NCBI GenBank assembly: GCA_933207985.1
Contig: OW240914.1
Location: 133,965,119-134,029,118 of the forward strand
Reading direction: 5' to 3'
Length of the DNA: 64,000 nucleotides
From: Pelobates cultripes
Lineage: Eukaryota > Chordata > Amphibia > Anura > Pelobatidae
Position numbers and translations under genes: made by a program. Under the pieces are notes generated by a model. That model was not told the origin of the DNA. It did not search any database and was given only the letters and a program-made list of their open reading frames with translations. Of this stretch, positions 1 through 10,487 are shown in pieces (positions within the stretch are counted from its first letter, which is position 1; every line of letters begins with the position of its first letter).

Positions 1-591
1 GGGGGGGGGAGAGAGGGGACAACATACACACAGCACCCCTGCCCTACACATATCACCCCACACAAACACACACACATCACCCCACACACATCACCCCCAC
101 ACACACACATCACCCCCACACACACACATCACCCCACACACACACACACACCACCCCACATCACCCCACACACACCACCCCACCCATCACCCCACACACA
201 AACACATCACCCCACACACAAACACATACACTGTACCCCTCAATGCAGTGTGTGTATTTAGCAGTCTGTGTGTGTGTACACTCAGCAGTCTGTGTGTGTG
301 TGTGTACTCGGCAGTCTGTGTGTGTGTGTGTATTTAGCAGACTGTGTACTCAGCAGTCTGTGTGTATTCAGCAGTCTGCTAAATACACATACAGACAGAC
401 TACCGAGCACACACACAAACTGCTTAATACACACACAGATGTTAATTAGTTCGGACAACTGTATGAGTTGTTTTTTCTAAACTTAAACCTCAATATTCAG
501 GTTTAATTGCCGTTTTGGCACTTTGAGGGGGAAAAAAATTGGCATGTATTACGGTTTGGGCACTCGGGCTCAAAAAGGTTCGCCATCACTG
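1..591. mobile_element. Right end of a hAT-type DNA transposon with CA/TG-rich interior
   Basis: The segment ends in GGTTCGCCATCACTG (to 591), the complement of the CAGTGATGGCGAACC terminus typical of Charlie-like hAT elements. The interior is a long imperfect (CA)n tract with CACATCACCCCACACA units (about 20-235), then a TGTGTG/CAGTCTG tract (242-430). The left end lies outside the window, so the target-site duplication cannot be tested; the 8 bases after the end are CACTAGAA. Short open frames here are low-complexity Cys/Val translations and not genes. It sits in the first intron of the minus-strand slc18a1 gene. Confidence 0.6.
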
Positions 592-1040
592 CACTAGAAT
601 GAACATTTAGGCACTTTAACATATAACAGTCCCTATACTTTTTTTAGGACTTGACCCCTGGATCTGTTTCATTGTGTCACTCTTACCATTGGTGTCATTA
701 TGCCAGAATGATCCTTTTTAACCATAAATTCCACCCCATCCCTCCCTCCCTGCACCCACACACACACCAACAAACCACCACCACCAAAAAACAAAAGTTG
801 ATAACTTATGGAATGACACAGAGGATTTTTTTTTATTTTTTTTTATTTTTTTACAAATAGGGGTTGATGAGTGGCCCTAAGAAATGTGCCCATAATAGGC
901 AACCTGCCTTCTTGCAACCCACTTGTCTAAGGTGAAAGATCTATTTCTAATACTAAAAAAAGCAATGTTTAGGAAATATTATAAAAAGTGGCATAGAATG
1001 CATAAGAAACTGTTTACTTCACCAGTGAAACAAGTAAAGA
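592..1040 (-). other. slc18a1: Intronic sequence downstream of slc18a1 first coding exon
   Basis: This AT-rich, non-repetitive-looking stretch follows the splice donor of the minus-strand exon and should be intron. The next slc18a1 exon, which would begin with the VPIVP-type segment after the first membrane helix, was searched for and not found, so it lies left of the window. Confidence 0.5.
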
Positions 1041-1046
1041 ACATAC

Positions 1047-1161
1047 CCACAACTGTGAAAAGCATGTTATCCAAAAGCAGAGCCACAAAAACCACAACAA
1101 GAACCAACTTGCGGGATTCACGTTTCTCCTTGAACCACATGCAGGGACCACACTCCATCAT
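1047..1161 (-). CDS. slc18a1: slc18a1 first coding exon (vesicular monoamine transporter 1, N-terminus, partial)
   Basis: This exon encodes the N-terminus of a vesicular amine/H+ antiporter (SLC18, major facilitator superfamily), which loads monoamines into secretory granules. Reading the minus strand, ATG at 1161 opens 38 codons. A short basic cytosolic segment (KEKRESRK) leads into membrane helix 1, which contains [12 protein letters not shown]. The frame ends in phase 1 at 1047, directly before a consensus donor GTATGT (1046-1041). A pyrimidine-rich acceptor ending in AG (1180-1179) lies 17 bases upstream of ATG, so the exon is probably 1178-1047 with the rest of the 5' UTR spliced. The helix text matches VMAT1 better than VMAT2, which has a [20 protein letters not shown]-type segment. 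A second in-frame ATG follows immediately (1158); either could initiate. Divergent atp6v1b2 at the other edge supports the call. Paralogue choice is from memory of the family. Confidence 0.86.
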
Positions 1162-1282
1162 GGTGACAGACAGCAAACCTTTGCATAGGAGAGAGGATTT
1201 AATGTTTAACCCATTAAGTTTACTGTCAGAATGTCATATTATTTCTTGTCTATTCTACTTAGACCTTGTACGCCATGTACCG
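1162..1282 (-). promoter_or_regulatory. slc18a1: Splice acceptor and upstream intron of slc18a1 first coding exon
   Basis: On the minus strand, TCCTCTCTCCTATGCAAAG forms a usable 3' splice site ending at 1179. It is followed by 17 nt of 5' UTR and ATG in a good context (GTCACCATGA). A leading non-coding exon must therefore lie at higher coordinates. The rest up to the LINE 3' end is ordinary intron-like sequence. Confidence 0.6.
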
Positions 1283-3050
1283 GTATATATATTTATTTAT
1301 AAAAATATTTTACCAGGAAAGATACATTGAGATTTCTCTCGTTTTCAACTATGTCCTGGGTCCACAAATCATTGCATTGTTACATTAGGTACAACAAAAT
1401 ACAAAAACAATATTAATACACAATATATCATAGAAAAATTTAACATAGAACAGGCAGGAAATATATAATCAACCATGACAGGTGCATTCTGTTTTGAGGT
1501 ATGTAGAGAGGGATCTCTTAAATGACTTTAGACTTAGGGAAGATTTTAAATTGTGCGGGAGGTCGTTCCACAATTGCGGCGCTCTGTAGGAGAAGGAGGA
1601 TCGGGCCGCTTTCTTTTTGTATTGAGGTAGACTAAGTAAAGTGCTTGTACTGGATCGGAGCTTATAGAAAGTGGGAACAGCTGGGGAAAGCATTTTGTTC
1701 AGGTAGGGTGGGAGTTTCCCAGAAAAGCTCTTAAAAACAAGGCTGGAAAGATGAAGGGTGCATCTGGATTCCAGCGATAGCCAGTTTAGTTCCTTTAGCA
1801 TGTCACAATGATGGGTCCTGTAATTACATTGTAGCACAAATCGTCAGAACGAGTTATACAATGTGTTGAGTTTATTAATGTGGGATTGCGATGCAGACGC
1901 ATATACTACATCCCCATAATCAATGATTGGCATCAGCATTTGCTGTACAATCTTTTCCTTTACTGTAGGGCTTAGGCAGGCTTTGTTTCTGTACAGGGCA
2001 CCTAATTTTGGATAAAGTTTAGATGCAAGCTTTTCTATGTGCAGGCCAAAAGATAGATTGGGGTCTAATATCATACCCAAGTATTTGAAAGAGTGGACTG
2101 CGGTCAGTGTGCCATTTGAATTTGTTTTGATGGATAGGTGGAAATTGTGTAATTTGTGTAATTTAGGTACTGTTCCAAAGATCATTGTGACAGTTTTGTC
2201 AGTGTTCAGGAAGAGTTTGTTTTTTGCGATCCACTTTTCTACCTCTGTAAACTGGTCTTGGAGCAAAACCTCAAGTTGCGGTAGATTGGATTTGCTCGCA
2301 TAGATTACCGTGTCATCTGCGTACATGTGTACATTTGAGGATTGGCAGACATTAGGCAGATCATTTATAAATAATGTAAATAGTAGGGGGCCGAGAATGG
2401 AACCCTGGGGAACACCACACGTGACTGGGAGAGGGAGGGAGTCACTGTCAGAAATGGACACATATTGCGAGCGATCCGATACATACGATCGAAACCAGTT
2501 TAGAGAATGATCACCAATACCTGAGTTTTCGAGTTTGTGCAGTAGAATGTCGTGGTCTACTGTGTCAAAGGCCTTAGCAAAATCAAGGAAAATAGCTCCA
2601 GTTAGGGCTCCTTGTTCCATGCCAGTTTGGATGTCATTGCAAACTTTTAGGAGGGCAGTTGTAGTGGAGTGATTCTGGCGAAAGCCCGATTGATCAGGGG
2701 TCAGATAGTTTAATTGTTGGTAGTACTCACAAAGTTGTGTATGGACGCATTTTTCTAAGATTTTTGACAATACCGGGAGCAATGATATTGGGCGATAGAA
2801 ACCAAAGTAGTGTCACCACTTTTATGGATAGGCACTACTCTCGCAGTCTTCCAAAGTTTGGGTATGTATCCAGACACCAAGGATTTGTTAATTAGAGTTG
2901 AGACGGGTTTAGCAATTGCCGGAGCACTGAGCTTCAACAGCATTGCTGGGATTTGATCAGGTCCGGACTGGTTTTTCATTTTTAGATTATTAAGATGTTT
3001 TTTAATGACACTAACAGGTACAGGTCTAAAATTAAACTTATCTATATTGG
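1283..3050 (-). mobile_element. 5'-truncated CR1/Rex1-type non-LTR retrotransposon
   Basis: Minus-strand LINE in the Jockey/CR1/L2/Rex1 assemblage. From 5' to 3' (right to left) it contains the reverse-transcriptase domain, a C-terminal region with the PQLWNDLP motif, and a short AT-rich 3' end near 1283. The 5' end breaks off near 3050 with no endonuclease domain, so this is a dead, truncated insertion. It lies between the first coding exon of slc18a1 and the upstream part of that locus. Confidence 0.8.
1469..2979 (-). pseudogene. LINE reverse transcriptase fragment, frameshifted
   Basis: Open segments 2979-2755, 2782-1844 and 1837-1469 together cover a LINE RT and C-terminus. Visible motifs are SGPDQIP (RT block 0/1), LDFAKAFDTVDHDIL (block with first catalytic Asp), GVPQGSILGPLLF and MYADDTVIY (catalytic YADD), then SFKYLGM, and finally APQLWNDLP in the C-terminal domain. 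The reading frame shifts around 2760-2800 and a TGA interrupts it near 1841. No endonuclease is present. The RT motifs place it in the CR1/L2/Rex1/Jockey group; the exact clade cannot be fixed without alignment. Confidence 0.82.
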
Positions 3051-3834
3051 GCCTTCATCGCATTTATTATCATCACATACATTACTTAGAACTATTAATT
3101 TCTCTATATGAATATGGCTGGAGAAAAGCAGTCTTATGGGAAGGACCGCAGTTTATGACAATGGTTTGACATTAAACCAGAGGACAGTACAGATAGACTT
3201 CAGGCAAATAACCACTACAGTGAGTTGTAGTGGCTGCGGTACTTAGAGCAGCAGGTGCAGTTGCACCAGGACTGCTTATAGAGATACATACCATATTAAT
3301 AGCACTTTACACAGGCAAGAAATTGTAGTGTCTATGGGTAAAAGATTAAATTAGATTGCAATTTCTATTTATAGAAAATAAAGAAAATAACCTTTTTTTA
3401 TTTATTAAACAGTTTATTTGAGTGGATTGAAAACTAAATTTGCAAACACTTTTCAGCTTTGCTATTTTGACTTAAAATTTTTACTTTGTTTTTAGTTCAC
3501 CACAATATATTTTTTAATAAATAAACACAGTTATGTCTCTACTTACTTTCAGCACTGCCATAAAAATTTTTGGGGCCCCTTACTAAACCATTTGCTGGGC
3601 CACCCCAACTAGGGACCAATTTACATGTCAGGCGCCCGTAGAAACAAAATTCTAAGGCCGCAAAGTAAGGAAAATGAAATATACATATTGTGTTACCAAT
3701 AATGATTATCTAATACTTAAAATGTAATGGTAATCACTAAATAGAAATAACCTTTGATTTGTGATGTTATCTATAACTGATTGTTATTGTTCACAAATGA
3801 ATAAATATAAATTGGATTTGGAGCTTATCCCCTT
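3051..3834. other. AT-rich intergenic sequence, no gene seen
   Basis: Nothing codes here. Parts around 3545-3640 (a GGGGCCCCTTACTAAACC stretch followed by GGCGCCCG) look like an old repeat end, but no terminal repeat or target duplication could be read. Confidence 0.3.
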
Positions 3835-3840
3835 TTGGCA

Positions 3841-4143
3841 ATAAAGGTCTTTAAGACTATACCTTTAAGAGAGAGTTTGCCTCAGCAAAGCATTTTTCGG
3901 AATGTTAAGGGTTTTAAGTCCACACATTCCTCCCTATACACAGATGTATGTGGTTTGATTTGTCAGGAGCCTTACTTTGTCCTTCTCTGTAACAAAGATC
4001 TTTAAAACTATACCTTTAAAAAAGAGCTTTCCTTAACAAAGTACTTTCTGGCGTTCTAAGGCATACTAAGTCCACAAATTCTTTATCATACACAGGTGTA
4101 TGTGGTCTGATCTATCAGGAGCCTCACTTTCATTGGACTCCTC
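3841..4143. repeat. Two-copy tandem repeat of about 147 bp
   Basis: Two diverged direct copies begin at about 3841 and 3990. Both run through CTTTAA..CTATACCTTTAA, then AAGTCCACA, then TATGTGGT and TCAGGAGCCT. By eye the copies differ at many positions, so the duplication is old. It lies just upstream of the hairpin/GAAACGCGT motif and may belong to the same retroelement tail. Confidence 0.65.
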
Positions 4144-4186
4144 CTATATATCTCCAGAGTTTTCTATGTTTGTTTATGTTGAGAAA

Positions 4187-4212
4187 GCACCAGGGGGGTG
4201 CGAAACGCGTCC
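4187..4212 (+). other. Hairpin followed by GAAACGCGTCC (hammerhead-like core, degenerate)
   Basis: GCACC (4187-4191), loop AGGGG and GGTGC (4197-4201) form a perfect 5-bp stem directly followed by GAAACGCGTCC. In hammerhead ribozymes of Penelope-like retroelements a stem II is followed by GAAA and a GUC-type cleavage site, and preceded by CUGAUGA. Here the 5' core reads TTGAGAAA, so the catalytic CUGAUGA is missing and activity is not expected. A weaker similar pattern (TTGATAAAG..hairpin..GAAATG) occurs on the minus strand near 49100-49130. The assignment is an inference. Confidence 0.3.
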
Positions 4213-4367
4213 AGGGTACTCACCTCATCTCTTTTTGGGTAGCAGTGTGGGTGGTCTCTCTCTCATCTGAAGCTGGTATTGCTATCATTTTGACACTTTT
4301 TCATCTTATCCAATATTCCTATTTTTTGAAAATCTGTTTCATTTTTGCCTGGATACTTGGAGTATGG

Positions 4368-4871
4368 TTAAAGGACCACTATAGTGCCAGGAAAACATAC
4401 TCGTTTTCCTGGCACTATAGTGCCCTGAGGGTGCCCCCACCCTCATGGTCCCCCTCCCGCCCGGCTCTGGGGTGAGGAAAGGGTTAAAACTTACCTTTTT
4501 TCCAGCGCCAGGCAGGGAGCTCTACTCCTCCTCTTCGCCTCTTCTCCTCCTCTTCGGCTGAATGCGTACACGCGGCAGAAGCTGTGCGCGCATTCAGCCG
4601 GTCTCATAGGAAAGCATTCATAATGCTTTCCTATGGACGCTGGCGTCTTCTCACTGTGATTTTCACAGTGAGAAGCACGCAAGCGCCTCTAGCGGCTGTC
4701 AATGAGACAGCCACTAGAGGATTTGAGGGCTGGATTAACCCATTTATAAACATAGCAGTTTCTCTGAAACTGTTATGTTTATAAAAAAAAAAGGGTTAAT
4801 CCTAGAGGGACCTGGCACCCAGACCACTTTATTAAGCTGAAGTGGTCTGGGTGCCTAGAGTGGTCCTTTAA
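4368..4871 (+). mobile_element. T2/Kolobok-type MITE, complete copy with TTAA target duplication
   Basis: The element begins TTAAAGGACCACTATAGTG and ends GAGTGGTCCTTTAA, giving inverted termini on a duplicated TTAA. The start fits the TTAAAGGRR terminus reported for the Xenopus T2 family (Kolobok-like, TTAA target). A subterminal hairpin (CCAGGAAAACATACTCGTTTTCCTGG) and internal palindromes such as CATAGGAAAGCATTCATAATGCTTTCCTATG are visible. It carries no transposase frame. A near-identical copy lies at 59975-60476 and an interrupted, inverted copy at 7402-10487. Confidence 0.82.
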
Positions 4872-6811
4872 CATTTCAATCCATTGCATTCTGTTTGCAT
4901 AATACCATGCCTGCCTTGATGTTCATCATGTATGAGGACTGCCATGATACATTTTCTGCCATATTTCGTTTTTTGCACTAATTATCAATAAATGTGAAAT
5001 TTATGCAACATATTCATTCCCTCATTTATTCGCACAGAAATCTATTTTTTCTGTGGCTTACAGGAGTTTATCCCTGAGTGCGGACCATAACTTTATTCTA
5101 TGAAGTATTACTTAATTAATTAACTTGACACCGCAGGCCCAAGAATATCTAAACACATATTCATTATTGACAACTGCATATGTTTAAATACATATGTGCA
5201 AACATCTGCTCTGAGCATAATATATTGTGTTTTAATCTGTAAGTGCAAAGAAGGGGTTAATAATAGAGAGAATGTTAATGTCGGAGTTATATTACATGGG
5301 GTGTTTAGTATTAAAAAGATTGACAGCTTGAGAGGGTTTGAAGTTGTAGTAAAATGGATATTTAGGATAACTAGGTTTAGAGCTACAGTTGGGTTAAATT
5401 TAGTATTAAGATACATGTTTAGTTTTTTATAGGAGATAAACATATGATTAAGAAAAATGGTTTATTTTCTGGTTTAGGCTTTGAGTGCTGGAGTTGAATG
5501 GGGTATTTACAAAGTACTCACCCTCCTATGTCTTCTGTAGATCAGTCAGATTGATGAAATTGGAGCTGCAGGCGTGGTTATATAGTATCAGATAAAGCTT
5601 CTCCTGATCCTCCTGCAAGGCATTTTATATGTGAGAGGTTACTAGTGGGCAGATGGGAAGTGATCATGTCCTCTTCCTGTCCAGCCTCACACACAGACAC
5701 TGGAGGAGCTGGGACAGCACTGGGTTTCACACCATCTATAACTGTTTCTGCTATTAAAGCTGACTGGACTACAAAGGACACTGACCAAGGCATCTGGTAC
5801 TTATCTCTCCCCACAAGCCTATTAAAGCTGTAAAAGGCACACTATAAGTACTAAAAACAGATGGTCAGGTGCCTCTAGGCAGGTGTCTACACTGCATAAT
5901 GGGATATTCGACCCTGACCCCAATGCACACTAACAGAAACAAATGCACTCACACTCAACTCACATGGATAGTTAACACAATTGCACATACAGAAAATCAC
6001 TGCCACAACACTCTATCTTAGCCACCCTCTGCGTTGCCTAACTTAGCTACCTTCTACTGCGCTGGAGGATGCACTAAGACCATGATGAACGGAGTGCTAC
6101 AGCAGCGCTCTCTGCATATTTTCGTTGGGGGCTGACCAGAGACACTCTCTGTCATCCTGTCATGCCTGGCACAAAGCCAACATGCCCCCTCAATGGTCGG
6201 GGACGCCCACTTTCTGGACATGTCCACTCATTTTGGGTGTCACCTATGAGACAAGATATGTCACTTTTGATGCCACCTGAGGATTCACCCATACTAAATC
6301 CATACCGCTCAATGCTGGGAGGTATGTTTTTTTTCAAATGACAAACTTTAATAACAATTTGGAATGAAACCCTTTTTGCACCATAACACATACAACATTG
6401 ATCTTTAGTGGTTAAAGTGCTTAGACTGCTCATTTAATATGTAATATATCTGCAAAACACATTTAGTTTATTTTTACTTAAATACATTTTACAGTATAAA
6501 ACCAGCTTCACTGAAAATAAATTATCAGTATGTAAATATACAACATCATACAGAATAAATACAGGTGTGCGATTTGCATTCAAATGATTTGTGCGGACTG
6601 GTCAGAGATCTGAGTGCTTGTACAAATTATGGGATTGGATTTCATTTTACTACAATTCATAGTGAATAGAAATTCAGGAACTAAGCATTGTATCACAGAA
6701 AAGGGGCTGACATAAATTAATTCTCATCTGTGAACTATCTAGTCACCAACCAGTTATTCATTAAAGTGAGAATTACAAGCAATTCAAAGTGGATTTCAAA
6801 TTTCAAGGAAT
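4872..6811. other. Intergenic sequence, mostly unique, no supported gene
   Basis: The first 150 bp appear to continue the repeat split by the MITE, ending near an AATAAA-like run about 4990. Around 6325 a GCTGGGAGGTATG string resembles the end of the hAT-like element at 40398-40738. Several 60-107 codon frames show no recognisable domain. I see no gene here. Confidence 0.3.
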
Positions 6812-7280
6812 ACTATAGGCACCAGCACCACTATAGCCTAATGTAGTAGTTCTGGGGCATAGAGTTGAGAAAAGGCAATTTTTACTCTCCTGACAAACAC
6901 CACCTCTAGTGGCTTCAATATTCGCTAGAGTGGCTTCCTGGTTTTGATCTTCCACACCCTGTTAGTAGATGCTGAACTCTCCTTTTAGAGATGCATTGAC
7001 TCAGTGGATCTCTCTGAGGTGATGCTGACTGGTACAGTGCAGAGATTTTCCAGGTGAGCACAGGAAACTGTCCCTAGGCAGTACAGCATGAGTACATAAT
7101 CAGCCCTAAGGGGAAGCATTGAATTGGCTGAGATCAAGTTTGAACTGCTCAGCTAGCAGAGGCAGGACAGCTGCATGAAGGCCTGCGCATCTGGGGATAT
7201 AAGGTAAATAAATGTGTTGTTTTTTTTCCATTTAGTTTAGGGTGACGGTTATCTAAATAGTTCATAAAACACTATAGAAT
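6812..7280. mobile_element. Degenerate T2-type MITE copy
   Basis: AGGAATACTATAGGCACCAG at the left and AACACTATAGAATTAG at the right resemble worn T2-type termini. The interior shares motifs such as CTCTAGTGGC and GGGGAAGCATTGAATTGGCTGAG with the better copies. No intact TTAA duplication remains. Confidence 0.45.
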
Positions 7281-7724
7281 TAGGAATATAAGTGAAAACA
7301 GGATTGATTGGAGACATTTTATAATATGGGAAATTCAGTTTGAATTCTTATCAATTCTCACTAGTAAATAACCCTGCTTGGTTTGAATTCTAGCTCTATT
7401 CTTAAAAGACCACTATAGGCACCCAGACCACTTCAACTCAATGAAGTGGTCTGGGTGCCAGGTCCCTCTAGTTTTAACCCTGCAGCCAGGGCCGGCGCCA
7501 CCTGTAAGGCGACCTAGGCAGCCGCCTAGGGCGCAACTTAGCAGGGGGCGCCGTATCCCTGCGCCCGGCGGCTCCTCATGCTGCACCGCCTGAGCGCTTT
7601 AGCAAGCCCCAGGCGGCGCGGCATTGCTGTGTGGAGGGCGGCCAGGTTTGTGACCGGCAGGAGGGAGGCGCAGAGCGCTCCCTCCTGCCGGTCTCTCAAT
7701 GTAGCGTGGCCGGGCGGCGCGGAA

Positions 7725-7852
7725 CGCGGGACAGGAACCTCTGTTTCCTGTACCCGGCCGCCGGCGGAATGACAGGAAGTGCTCACTGAGTGAGCACTTC
7801 CCTTCAGTCCGCCGGCGGCCGGGAACAGGAAACAGAGGTTCCTGTCCCGCGC
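7725..7852. repeat. Long GC-rich inverted repeat (hairpin)
   Basis: The left arm CGCGGGACAGGAACCTCTG and its complement CAGAGGTTCCTGTCCCGCG delimit a palindrome of about 128 bp, with further pairing of CGGCCGCCGGCGGA with TCCGCCGGCGGCCG and of AAGTGCTCACT with AGTGAGCACTT. The centre is at about 7789. It is internal to the hAT-like element and would extrude a long cruciform. Confidence 0.75.
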
Positions 7853-7867
7853 CCGCCACGGGGCTAC

Positions 7868-9100
7868 ATAGGCAGGAGGGGGTAAGGACCATTAGGGAGG
7901 GGGGGAGGTGGAGGGACTGCCACCATTAGGGGTGGGGGAGTGAGTAAGGACCAATAGGGGTGGTGGGAGTGAGCAAGGACCATTAGGGGTGGGGGGAGGG
8001 GAGTAAGGACCATTAGGGAGTGGGACTAAGGACCATTAGGGGTGGGGGGGAGTGAGAGAGCAAGGACCATTAGGGGTGGGGGGGAGTAAGGACCATTAGG
8101 GGAGGGGGGAGAGTAAGGACCAATAGGGGAGGGGGGGAGTGGGGAGGGAGTATGGACCATTAGGGGTGGGGGAGTAAGGACCATTAGGGAGGGGGGGGGA
8201 GTAAGGACCCACAGGGGTGGGGGGGAGTAAGGACCATTAGGGGTGGGGGGGAGTAAGGACCAGCTAGGGAGGGGGGGAGTGGGAGGAGTAAGGACCATTA
8301 GGGAGGGGGGGGGAGTGGAGGGAGCAAGGACCATTAGGGGTGGGGGGAGTAAGGACCATTAGGGAGGGGGGGAGTGGGGAGGGAGTAAGGACATGGGGAG
8401 TGGGAAGAGTAAGGACCATTAGAGGAGGGGGGAGTAAGGACCATTAGGGGAGGTGGGAGTAAGCATTAGGAGGGGGGAGTAAGGACCATTAGGAGGGGGG
8501 AGTGGGGAGGGAGTAAGGACCATTAGGAGGGGAGTGGGGAGAGGAGCAAGGACCATTAGGGAGGGGGGGGGGAGTGGGGAGGGAGCAAGGACCATTAGTG
8601 GGGGAGAAGAGACCATTAGGGAGGGGGGGCGGGGAGGGAGCAAGGACCGCGGGGAGTAAGGACCATTAGAGGAGGGGGGAGAAGGACCATTAGGGAGTGG
8701 GAGGGAGGCACCTCATTAGGGAGGGGGGGGAGCGCGGACTCATTAGGGGATGGATTAGGGGATGGGGGGAGTGGGGGGGGAGTAAGGACCATTAGGGGAG
8801 TGGGGGGGAGTAAGGACCACTAAGGGGGAGAAGGACCACCAAAGGGGGGTAAGGAGGGAGGACCACTAAGGGAGGGGGAGGGTAATGACCACTGAGGGGG
8901 GGGGATTACCACTAAGGGGGTGGGGGGAGGAGGGGAAGGTCTACTAAGGGGTTTGGGAGAGGGAGGACCACTAAGGGAAGGGATGGAGGACCACTAAGGG
9001 AGAGAGGGGGGAGTGAGAAGACCACCAAGGGGGGACTGCAGAGGGACAGGGGGCCAAGGGAGAGCACTAAGGGACAGAAGGGGTAGAACACGGAGGGACA
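7868..9100. repeat. Purine-rich minisatellite (AAGGACCATTAGGG-type units)
   Basis: More than 30 diverged units contain AGTAAGGACCATTAGG followed by G-runs of 4 to 9. Towards 8800-9060 the unit changes to GGACCACTAAGGG. The plus strand is extremely G-rich, with many GGGG blocks at short spacing and so G-quadruplex potential. Open frames across it are repeat translations only. Confidence 0.85.
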
Positions 9101-9229
9101 GGAGGGAAGGGGAAATCAATAATTGACAGGAGGGGAGAGCACTATGAAATTTTTTTTAAAAAATAAAGAGCTGTTCCCCTCTCAGTCCCTATCCTACCCC
9201 ACAAACCCTCTCTTTTACACTACACACAA

Positions 9230-9640
9230 ACACAATGCATTCCCCCCCCCCACACACAGAAACATACAATGCATTCCTACTCACACACAGACACACCCGA
9301 AACACACAATGCATCCCTTACGTTCACACAAACACTCATTCTCTTACACACAGAAACAAAATGCATCTCTTACACAATCAATGCACCCCTTACAGACACA
9401 CACTGCATTCAATTACATACACAGAAACACACCTTGCACCCCTTACACACACAGAAACATACAATGCATTCCTTACACGCAAACACACACTGCATCCCCT
9501 ATAAACACACTACATCCCTTATACAAATTGGTATCCCTATACACTACATTCTATAAGAACATACACACATTGCATCCTCTACAATAACACATAAAACATC
9601 CCTTACACACATACACTACACTTCCTGTGAGAGAACTCAT
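9230..9640. repeat. CA-rich minisatellite with ATGCATCCCTTACACACA units
   Basis: Units of roughly 25-35 bp repeat ACACAATGCATCCC(T)TACACACAGAAACA with substitutions. The same array is in the related elements at 27640-28020 and 37350-37640, and in complementary orientation at 28640-28820. Every frame is open because stop codons are rare in the unit; none is a gene. Confidence 0.8.
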
Positions 9641-10487
9641 GGGTGGGCCATGTAGGTATTTATGGGTGGGCATTGTAGGCATACTCATGGTCAAGCCCTG
9701 GGGGCCCAGACCTTGAGCTGTGTAAGGGGCCCTAAAAAATGGAGCTGCTTCCTGTTCGTTAATTGTTGTGAGCACTGTTAAAAACAGTCTCCAGAGAGCC
9801 TCTTCTACACCAGACCTGTGGAGCCAGACTGAGCCCATCATCAGCCTCTTGTCCTCATCTGGTGGTAAGTAGGCAATCCAATATATTATTAGTGGCACTA
9901 ATCTCACATTAAATGGATACTATAGTCACCAGAAGCACTACAGCATAATGTAGTGGTTCTGGTGTCTATAGCCTGTGCCTGTAGGCTTTTTAATGTAAAC
10001 ACACTGTCTTTTCAGATAAAAGACACTTTGTGAAGACTGGCGTTGGCCCATATGGGCGGGGCATTGTGATGTTACATGGTGGGCAGGACATGGGGGGGGG
10101 GGCGGCAAATTTTTATTTGCCTAGGGCGGCAAAAATCCTTGCACCGGCCCTGCCTGCAGCTGAAAACATGCTATCACTGAGGGTTAATCCAGCCTCTAGT
10201 GGCTGTCTCAATGAAAATCACAGTGAGAAGACGCTGGACGTCCATAGGAAAGCATTGAGTAATGCTTTTGTATGGGCTGTCTGAATCTGCTCGCGGCTCT
10301 TGCCGCGCATGTGCATTCGGATCTGGCATTGGCAGGAGGTGGAGAGTTCCCCAGCACAGAAGGAGCCTGGCGCTGGAGAAAGGTAAGTGGCTGAAGGGGG
10401 GGCCTGAGGGTGGGGGAGGGGGGGGCTAATGACCCTATAGTGCCAGGAAAACAAGTTTGTTTTCCTTTCACTATAGTACTCCTTTAA

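Larger units (their letters stand above)
7487..10152 (+). mobile_element. hAT-like non-autonomous element A carrying minisatellites, 8-bp TSD
   Basis: The termini are CAGGGCCGGCGC (7487-7498) and GCACCGGCCCTG (10141-10152), inverted repeats with one mismatch. They are flanked by a perfect 8-bp duplication CCTGCAGC (7479-7486 and 10153-10160), as expected for hAT transposition. The 2,666-bp interior has a GC-rich long hairpin (7725-7852), a purine-rich minisatellite (about 7868-9100), a CA-rich ATGCATCCC minisatellite (9230-9640), and a T2-like internal segment (9913-9975). No transposase frame exists, so it is non-autonomous. Related copies or pieces lie at 12670-12986, 27036-28630, 28631-29510 and 36633-39875. 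Confidence 0.85.
7402..10487 (-). mobile_element. T2/Kolobok-type MITE copy, inverted and split by a hAT-like insertion
   Basis: Left terminus TTAAAAGACCACTATAGGC (7402) and right terminus ACTATAGTACTCCTTTAA (to 10487) bracket the same family as 4368-4871, in opposite orientation. After removing the 2,666-bp insert and one 8-bp duplication, about 412 bp of MITE remain. The split falls in ordinary MITE sequence, which fixes the order of events: MITE first, hAT-like insert later. Confidence 0.8.

Noticed and set aside
979..1176. A stand-alone 65-codon gene on the minus strand
   Set aside because: The frame reads through the donor at 1046; only 1161-1047 matches the transporter, so it is one exon and not a small gene.
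9230..9640. CRISPR-like regularly spaced repeat
   Set aside because: Units are directly adjacent, variable minisatellite units without unique spacers, and the DNA is clearly vertebrate.
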